DNA of 12,105 nt from Verrucomicrobiota bacterium (GTDB taxonomy: Bacteria; Verrucomicrobiota; Verrucomicrobiia; Limisphaerales; UBA1096). The notes under the pieces were generated by a model, which saw only the letters and a list, made by a program, of their open reading frames with translations, was not told the origin of the DNA and searched no databases. This document shows, piece by piece, positions 6,858 through 12,105 of the stretch. A program made the translations under genes and the position numbers. The DNA is taken from the NCBI GenBank assembly GCA_030747575.1, contig JASLKI010000013.1, positions 1-12,105 of the forward strand, given 5' to 3'. How positions within the stretch are numbered: position 1 is the stretch's first letter; each line of letters starts with the position of its first letter.

Positions 6858-8102
6858 CTAACGCATCAACAATCCGGCCACTGTTGCCGTCAGGTAGCAG
6901 GCCAGCAACCCACCGACCATCGCCCGCAGGCCGAGCTTGGCCAAGTCCGCCCGACGACCCGGCGCCAGCGTGCCGATGCCACCGATCTGGATGGCAACGC
7001 TGGCGAAGTTCGCGAAACCGCACAGCGCATAGGTCGCGATCGCACGGGTTCGCGGGCTGAGCGCGTCCTCCCCCTCCATCATGCCCGAGAGGTGCAGGTA
7101 ACCGACAAATTCGTTGAGCACCACTCGCTCGCCGAGCACCGCACCCACCCGCACACACTCGTCCGGCGGCACGCCCATCAGCCAGGCGAACGGCACGTTC
7201 AGCCAGCCGACTGCCTCCTGAATTGTGAAGTTCCACGCCGTCCACGACAGCGCCCAGCCGAGAATGGAGTTGGCCATGTAAACCAGCGCGACAAACGCGA
7301 TGAGCATCGCGATGACATTGATCGAGAGTCGCATCCCATCCGACGCCCCCCGGCACAGCGCGTCGATGCTGTTGGCCGCCGTGCTCTTGGGCAGTTCACA
7401 AGCTTCATCTGCCGTGGCGCTCTTTTCCGTTTCCGGAAACATCAGCTTCGCAATCACCAGCGCGCCCGGCGCGCTCAGGATGGATGCCGTCAGCAAATGC
7501 CCTGCATCGATCCCCAGCGAGGCATAGGCGGCCGCCACGCCGCCAGCGATCGTCGCCATTCCTCCAACCATCAGAGCCATTAACTCGCTGCGCGTCATCC
7601 CGTCGAGATACGGCTTCACCACCAGCGGCGCCTCGGTCTGACCCATGAAAACATTGGCCGCCGTAGCGAGCGTCTCGCTGCCACTGGTGCGCATCGTGCG
7701 GCGCATCACCCACGCGATACCGGTCACCACCCACGGTAAAATGCGCCAGTGGTAAAGCAGCGACGACAGAGCTGAGACAAAGATGATCGTGGCCGGAATT
7801 GCAATGGCAAAGATGACTCCCTCACCGAAGGTCTCCTGCATTTTCCCACCATCACCGAGCGCCCCAAAAACCAACCCGGCCCCTTCGCCTGCAAACTCGT
7901 TCAACTTGGCAACGGCCACGTTGGCCGCCTCGAACAGCCCCTGGCCAAGCGACGTCCTGAAAACAATCAGGCCAATGATCAACTGCAACCCCATCCCCCA
8001 AGCCACGACCCGCCATGGGACTTGACGGCGATTCGACGACATCGCCCAGGCCAGGCCAAGGAACGAGACAACCCCCAAGAGACTGATGAGTTTGAGTGTC
8101 AC
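6858..8102 (-). CDS. Concentrative nucleoside transporter, NupC/CNT family
   Basis: This 414-residue polytopic inner-membrane protein imports nucleosides with H+ or Na+. CNT signatures are present in order: an ETLATAANVF segment followed by GQTEAPLVV (154-162), NEFVGY (330-335) and CGFANF (361-366). Hydrophobic segments run throughout, the first within residues 5-20. The length matches bacterial NupC (about 400). The start is GTG at 8102 (minus strand) with no clear ribosome binding site; the first membrane segment begins at once, so a later start is unlikely. The gene converges on phoR and is divergent from the prepilin gene. CTTGGCCAAG sites lie in its upstream region (8129-8138) and near its 3' end (6936-6945). 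Family is firm; nucleoside specificity is not readable. Confidence 0.9.
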   Translation of the reverse strand: MTLKLISLLGVVSFLGLAWAMSSNRRQVPWRVVAWGMGLQLIIGLIVFRTSLGQGLFEAANVAVAKLNEFAGEGAGLVFGALGDGGKMQETFGEGVIFAIAIPATIIFVSALSSLLYHWRILPWVVTGIAWVMRRTMRTSGSETLATAANVFMGQTEAPLVVKPYLDGMTRSELMALMVGGMATIAGGVAAAYASLGIDAGHLLTASILSAPGALVIAKLMFPETEKSATADEACELPKSTAANSIDALCRGASDGMRLSINVIAMLIAFVALVYMANSILGWALSWTAWNFTIQEAVGWLNVPFAWLMGVPPDECVRVGAVLGERVVLNEFVGYLHLSGMMEGEDALSPRTRAIATYALCGFANFASVAIQIGGIGTLAPGRRADLAKLGLRAMVGGLLACYLTATVAGLLMR

Positions 8103-8127
8103 AATAACGGCGGAAAGCTAATAATCT

Positions 8128-8187
8128 GCTTGGCCAAGCGCAAGCCCACCGGCCTGCCCATGGATGAAATGATTATATCTTGGCCAA
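8128..8187. repeat. CTTGGCCAAG palindrome and a second TTGGCCAA site between nupC and the prepilin gene
   Basis: GCTTGGCCAAGC (8128-8139) is a perfect 12-bp palindrome inside the 15-base direct repeat 8129-8143 shared with 4299-4313. A second TTGGCCAA lies at 8180-8187, 50 bases away. Both are preceded by a similar AT-rich stretch (8121-8127 and 8171-8179). They sit in the 142-base region between the divergent starts of nupC (8102) and the prepilin-like gene (8245), where promoters for both should lie. They may be operators or copies of an interspersed palindrome. Confidence 0.5.
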
Positions 8188-8244
8188 CCGGATGCATGCG
8201 CGTACGGTTTTGTCTACCCCAAGTATGACCTTGAACGGAAGCCC

Positions 8245-9087
8245 ATGAAGACGCGACGCCAGTCCAGTCATAACGCCGGAGACGGCATTGCTCTGCCACC
8301 GTCGGCTTCGGGGTTTACCCTGATTGAGTTGCTGGTTGTGATCGCGATCATCGCCATCCTTGCCGCCCTGTTGTTGCCTGCACTTTCCCGGGCCAAGTCC
8401 GAGGCAAAGCAGATCAAATGCAAAAGCAACATGCGCCAGATTCAACTGGCCTGGTACCAGTACGCCGATGACCATGACGGAAGAGGTCATCCAAGGCGCA
8501 ACTGGATGCGCTGGATTCGTGACAGGGGTGATTTCTCGGATCCGACCCCGATTAGGAGTCAAATGATTCCCCCATCTCATCCCGAAGCCTACTGGGGGGT
8601 AGCCTACGTGCCCTATACGGGCTGGAGTCCAAAGGTATTCCTGTGTCCCTCCGCCAAGGCGGTTGATGACCAATATAAGAGGCCGCCACATCAGGATGGA
8701 CTTTTTAAAGATGGATTCAAATATATTACCTACGGATTCAATGGATTTTGTAAGACGCCCAACCCACGCTCTTTTGGGCTGCAGCTCGTCGTCTGGGAAG
8801 GCGTTGTTAATCAGAATCCATGGCCCAGCAGGGCACGCCCTATTGCGAGCTATCCGCGTCCTTCTGAAACCCTGGTCTTTCAGGATGCCTGGGAGTCAAT
8901 GCTGGATGGGGTGGACGACACCCCTCTCTTTCTAGGCCAATGGGCTACCTGGAAAGAACGCCTCGACGAATACTACCGGCACGGTGATACCGGAAATATC
9001 ATGTGGGCGGATGGACATGCATCCCAAGCCAGAAGAGGCAAGGTATATTGGAAGGAGGAATGGTACATAGGAAGGCCTCCCCGGTAA
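8245..9087 (+). CDS. Prepilin-like protein with type IV pilin leader and H-X9-DG motif
   Basis: This 280-residue protein of the PVC-type pseudopilin family has a hydrophilic leader of 23 residues ending in Gly, then FTLIELLVVIAIIAILAALL. The prepilin peptidase would cut after G23, leaving Phe as the first mature residue and E28 as the conserved Glu+5. The hydrophobic helix is followed by a soluble domain and the C-terminal motif H246-X9-D256-G257 within HGDTGNIMWADGHA, a hallmark of very large paralogous families in Verrucomicrobia and Planctomycetes. The mature protein is probably exported and anchored or assembled by a type II secretion-like system; its function is unknown. The ATG has GGAAG only three bases upstream. 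The reading frame continues after the TAA into a remnant of another member of the family. Confidence 0.88.
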   Translation: MKTRRQSSHNAGDGIALPPSASGFTLIELLVVIAIIAILAALLLPALSRAKSEAKQIKCKSNMRQIQLAWYQYADDHDGRGHPRRNWMRWIRDRGDFSDPTPIRSQMIPPSHPEAYWGVAYVPYTGWSPKVFLCPSAKAVDDQYKRPPHQDGLFKDGFKYITYGFNGFCKTPNPRSFGLQLVVWEGVVNQNPWPSRARPIASYPRPSETLVFQDAWESMLDGVDDTPLFLGQWATWKERLDEYYRHGDTGNIMWADGHASQARRGKVYWKEEWYIGRPPR

Positions 9088-9348
9088 CAAGGCGGTATTC
9101 GCTTTGAAGCGAACTCACCCAGAGTAGAGTTAGGAATTGCCATATGGCACAACAAAAAAAGCACACTCGGTTTTTGCGACGGCCATGCCGAAACCCATGG
9201 CTGGCTCGATTCCAGCACACTGAAGATGGCCACACAAAACATGGGCTGGGACAATACGGCATGTCAGCTCGACCCAAAAAATAGGGATGTGGAATACATG
9301 AAACGGGGCTACATCCATGACTACTCAAAAACAAGACTCCAGCCCTGA
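9088..9348 (+). pseudogene. Headless C-terminal remnant of a second H-X9-DG prepilin-family gene
   Basis: Directly after the TAA of the prepilin-like gene, the same frame stays open for 86 codons to a TGA at 9346-9348. It encodes IAIWHNKKSTLGFCDGHAE, which contains an H-X9-DG motif (His codon at 9148, Asp at 9178), and then a KYM/MKRGY-type tail (EYMKRGYIHDY) typical of the family's C-termini. It has no leader or hydrophobic helix and no ATG before the motif; the first in-frame ATG is at 9226. The tail differs from that of the upstream gene, so it is not a simple duplication. The likely explanation is a paralogue whose 5' part was deleted. An in-frame readthrough extension is possible but less likely. 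Confidence 0.7.
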
Positions 9349-9363
9349 AATGGCGCTTGAGAC

Positions 9364-9401
9364 AGGATGCCTTAGGATGCCATCAATCTTTTCAATTGAA
9401 A
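9364..9401 (+). promoter_or_regulatory. Direct repeat and palindrome ahead of the PSD1 gene
   Basis: AGGATGCC occurs twice, at 9364-9371 and 9374-9381, ten bases apart. A 12-bp palindrome TTTCAATTGAAA lies at 9390-9401. Both are in the 90-base gap before the PSD1-family start codon and could be operator elements or promoter-proximal structure. No convincing -35/-10 pair was recognised. Confidence 0.3.
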
Positions 9402-9438
9402 TCCCAATTTCTAGGATTTAATTTGCCTCCCTTAGAAA

Positions 9439-12105
9439 ATGATGCGCATTGAGCTGAATAAGCGTGAATCTGTCCGCCATTTAAAACGGAAACCATTCAG
9501 CTTGATCCTGTCGCTGCTGTTCGTTGCCGGAATTCTCTCACTTCCGCTCAACAGCCTTGCGACAACGAACGTAACAAAGGAGCATCCGGTTAATTTCAAC
9601 CAGACCATTAGTCCCATCCTCTCCAAGCATTGCCTCGAGTGCCACGGTCCAGATGCCAACCAGCGCAAGGCGGGTTTGCGCCTGGATCTTTATGATACAG
9701 CAATCTCGCCCCGCAAATCCAAACCTGCAGCGATTCTTCCAGGGAACAGCACTGAAAGCCTCCTGATCCAGCGGATCACATCCAAAAATCCTGATGATCG
9801 TATGCCTCCACCGGGGAATGGGACCAAGTTGAGTAAAGTTGATATCGAAACACTCAAAACCTGGATCGATGAGGGCGCATCCTATCAACGACACTGGGCG
9901 TTTGAACCTGTGGCCGATCAACAACTGCCAAAAGTGAGGGATAACGCCTGGCCAAGTGAGTCGATGGACCACTTTATTCTGGCCAAACTCGAGCAGGTCG
10001 AACTGACTCCGGCAAGGCGAGCTAGTCGACGGACCTTGATTAGACGGGCATATCTCGACCTGATCGGCCTGCCTCCAACGCCAAAAGAAGTCAGGGCGTT
10101 TCTTGAGGACACATCCCCCCAGGCATGGCAGCGGGTTGTGGAAAAACTACTCTCTCTTCCTGCATACGGGGAACGGTGGGGACGGCATTGGCTTGATGTG
10201 GCGCGCTACGCCGACTCGAACGGGAGCGATGAAAACCATGCCTACCCAAACGCGCACCATTATCGCAACTATGTCATTGGCGCACTCAATCGTGACCTGC
10301 CCTACGACGAGTTTCTATGCGAGCAAATTGCGGGTGATCTCCTCAACCACAAGGAAGGTTCCGATTCCAGAAGCGCGGCCCTAACCGCCACCGGCTTCCT
10401 TTCCATCGGGACCAAGATTCTTGCTGAACAGGATCCCGTGAAAAAAAGGGCGGATAGCATCGACGAACAGATTGATACATTCAGCAAGGCCATCCTTGGG
10501 CTCACAATAAGCTGTGCACGCTGCCACGATCACAAGTTCGATCCCATTCCGAGCAAGGACTACTACTCTCTGGCTGGAATCCTGCATAGCACCAGTGTGA
10601 ATGATCAACCGATAGAAACCTCAGAGTTCCTTGCCGAAAAAATAGTTTTCAAAAAGGTGTCCGAGACGCTCAAGGGCCGCCTTAAGGCCGCAGAGAAAAA
10701 ACTTGAAGGTGTCCTTGATTCAGAAAACCGAATCCAGTTGCAGGCGGAAAAATTTGATCGCGGTAATGTCATTGTAGACAACGAAAGTTACGGGAAAGAC
10801 ATCGGGATCATATCCGACCCCGGATCACAGAAAAATTTTGCGGAATACGATCTGACTTTTAAAGCGCCGGGGTTGCTCCAATTGAAACTTCGTTACGCCG
10901 CAGCATCTTCTCGACCAGGACGCATTCTGATGAACGGCAAGGTGATAAGGGAGAATGCGATCGCAAACACGACCGGCGGATGGCTGCCGGAGCATCAACA
11001 GTGGCATTCGGAAGGCCTGCTCAAAATCACAGCCAAGCAGTTTACGCTACGAATTGAATCCGAACCCATGATGTCCCATATAGACCAGATAAGCCTGACA
11101 CCGCTTAAGGGGGATTCAAATGCATTGGAAATAGTGAATGCTGAAATCGGGAAATTGAACAAGCAACTGGCCGAGAAACAAAAGGCCGCGCCAAAGCCAA
11201 GAATGGTCATGGCGGTAAAGGATGGAAAAATTCAGGATATCAAGCTCCATGTTCGTGGCAGTCATCGCGACCTTGGAAACATGATTCCAAGAGGTGCTCC
11301 CATTGGCTTTGGTTTCCAGGGTATCCCGGATATTCCCAAGGACCAAAGCGGCCGATTACAACTAGCCAAATGGTTGGCCCGTCCCGATCACCCTCTAACA
11401 GCGCGGGTGATGGTAAACCGAGTCTGGCGGTGGCATTTTGGACGGGGAATTGTTTCCACTCCAAACAATTTCGGTACAAAGGGGCAACGACCCACACACC
11501 CTAAGCTACTGGATCACTTGGCATTGAAATTCATACGATCAGGCTGGTCACTTAAGTCGCTGCACCGCGAAATCCTCAACTCCAGTACCTACCAGATGGC
11601 ATCAAACGTGGAGAATCCAGCCGCAATGGAAAGGGATCCGGCCAATGTGTTATTCTGGAAAAGAGAGATGCGCCGGATGGAAGCCGAGGTTTTTCGGGAT
11701 ACCTTGCTTCACCTCTCAGGTCGACTTCGATGGGCATTGGATGGCGGGCCGATGGGGGTTAAATCCCAGGATCCATCTCCAAAGGACTTGGCCAATAACC
11801 AGAGTTTCTATGAGAATAGCGATCGTCGGAGCGTCTATCTTCCAGTGGTTCGATCCAATGTTTATGATCTTTTGACCCTGCTTGATTTTCCAAATGCGGC
11901 GACACCAGTCGGCAGCAGGGTCACCACAACGGTGCCAACCCAGGCGCTTCTGATGATGAACGGAGATTATCTTATGAATGAATCCCGGAGCATCGCAAAA
12001 AATTGGTTAAACGCGACTGACAAAGGCTTGAAACCCTCACTGAACCTGCTCTACGAAGCCTTACTGACGCGCTCCCCCACTGCTGATGAATTAGAGTGGG
12101 CTAAA
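9439..12105 (+). CDS. PSD1-family diheme cytochrome protein (PSCyt1, DUF1549, DUF1553), 3' end outside window
   Basis: The frame is open from ATG 9439 to the right edge, 889 codons without a stop. A signal peptide or anchor occupies about residues 16-42 (KRKPFSLILSLLFVAGILS), so the protein is exported. A PSCyt1-type cytochrome domain follows, with heme site C65-L-E-C68-H69 and a probable axial Met at M122 in RMPPPG. DUF1549 starts near residue 176 and contains a second CxxCH, C359-A-R-C362-H363 in CARCHDHKFDPIPS. A helical, charged linker (about 397-437) and a beta-rich insert (about 438-556) resembling carbohydrate-binding modules come next. DUF1553 starts near residue 635 (SGRLQLAKWLA, then NRVWRWHFG). 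This architecture is common in Planctomycetes and Verrucomicrobia, usually beside a DUF1501 gene, and is thought to act in periplasmic oxidation of polysaccharide-derived substrates; the reaction is not established. The start has no clear ribosome binding site. Confidence 0.9.
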   Translation, partial: MMRIELNKRESVRHLKRKPFSLILSLLFVAGILSLPLNSLATTNVTKEHPVNFNQTISPILSKHCLECHGPDANQRKAGLRLDLYDTAISPRKSKPAAILPGNSTESLLIQRITSKNPDDRMPPPGNGTKLSKVDIETLKTWIDEGASYQRHWAFEPVADQQLPKVRDNAWPSESMDHFILAKLEQVELTPARRASRRTLIRRAYLDLIGLPPTPKEVRAFLEDTSPQAWQRVVEKLLSLPAYGERWGRHWLDVARYADSNGSDENHAYPNAHHYRNYVIGALNRDLPYDEFLCEQIAGDLLNHKEGSDSRSAALTATGFLSIGTKILAEQDPVKKRADSIDEQIDTFSKAILGLTISCARCHDHKFDPIPSKDYYSLAGILHSTSVNDQPIETSEFLAEKIVFKKVSETLKGRLKAAEKKLEGVLDSENRIQLQAEKFDRGNVIVDNESYGKDIGIISDPGSQKNFAEYDLTFKAPGLLQLKLRYAAASSRPGRILMNGKVIRENAIANTTGGWLPEHQQWHSEGLLKITAKQFTLRIESEPMMSHIDQISLTPLKGDSNALEIVNAEIGKLNKQLAEKQKAAPKPRMVMAVKDGKIQDIKLHVRGSHRDLGNMIPRGAPIGFGFQGIPDIPKDQSGRLQLAKWLARPDHPLTARVMVNRVWRWHFGRGIVSTPNNFGTKGQRPTHPKLLDHLALKFIRSGWSLKSLHREILNSSTYQMASNVENPAAMERDPANVLFWKREMRRMEAEVFRDTLLHLSGRLRWALDGGPMGVKSQDPSPKDLANNQSFYENSDRRSVYLPVVRSNVYDLLTLLDFPNAATPVGSRVTTTVPTQALLMMNGDYLMNESRSIAKNWLNATDKGLKPSLNLLYEALLTRSPTADELEWAK

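Noticed and set aside
5750..7060. 436-codon plus-strand open frame across phoR and the nupC end
   Set aside because: Arginine- and proline-rich low-complexity translation in a shifted frame of phoR; no domain recognisable.
1..12105. CRISPR arrays, tRNA genes, rRNA, insertion sequences or phage genes
   Set aside because: No regularly spaced repeats, tRNA-like cloverleaf, rRNA core sequence, transposase or integrase motif was found on either strand by reading.

Overview
The window looks like a chromosomal piece of a member of the PVC superphylum, most likely Verrucomicrobiota. Two gene families characteristic of Verrucomicrobia and Planctomycetes support this: a prepilin-like protein with a GFTLIELLVV leader and a C-terminal H-X9-DG motif, and a large PSCyt1/DUF1549/DUF1553 (PSD1) c-type cytochrome protein. 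No rRNA, tRNA, CRISPR array, transposase or phage gene was seen.

Left part (1-4136, moderate to low GC). The last 21 codons of an unidentified gene end at 66 and are followed by a strong intrinsic terminator. Three rightward genes follow, with gaps of about 215 and 94 bases: a PYROXD2/CrtI-like FAD oxidoreductase, a Rieske oxygenase of the choline-monooxygenase type, and an APH-fold kinase of the hydroxylysine-kinase type. They may form an oxidative pathway for a hydroxylated or quaternary amine, but the substrate cannot be read from the sequence. A perfect 11-bp hairpin lies ahead of the Rieske gene.

Central part (about 4270-8143, clearly higher GC). A compact phosphate-signalling operon, phoU-phoB-phoR, has genes separated by 4 bases or overlapping (phoB/phoR share ATGA). 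It converges on a CNT/NupC-type nucleoside transporter on the minus strand. The palindrome CTTGGCCAAG occurs five times, all inside this block. Two of these are the twin sites just before phoU, and one lies in the region between nupC and the pilin gene. A 15-base exact direct repeat containing it (4299-4313 and 8129-8143) brackets the block.

Right part (8245-12105, moderate GC). A prepilin-like gene is followed in the same frame, after its TAA, by an 86-codon remnant of a second H-X9-DG protein that has lost its 5' part. Then comes a PSD1-family diheme protein with a signal peptide and a probable carbohydrate-binding-like insert; it runs off the right edge after 889 codons.

Most of the window is well-formed ordinary genes. 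The items most worth a second look are the CTTGGCCAAG palindrome family, the headless pilin-family tail, the hairpin before the Rieske gene, and the three-gene redox/kinase cluster.
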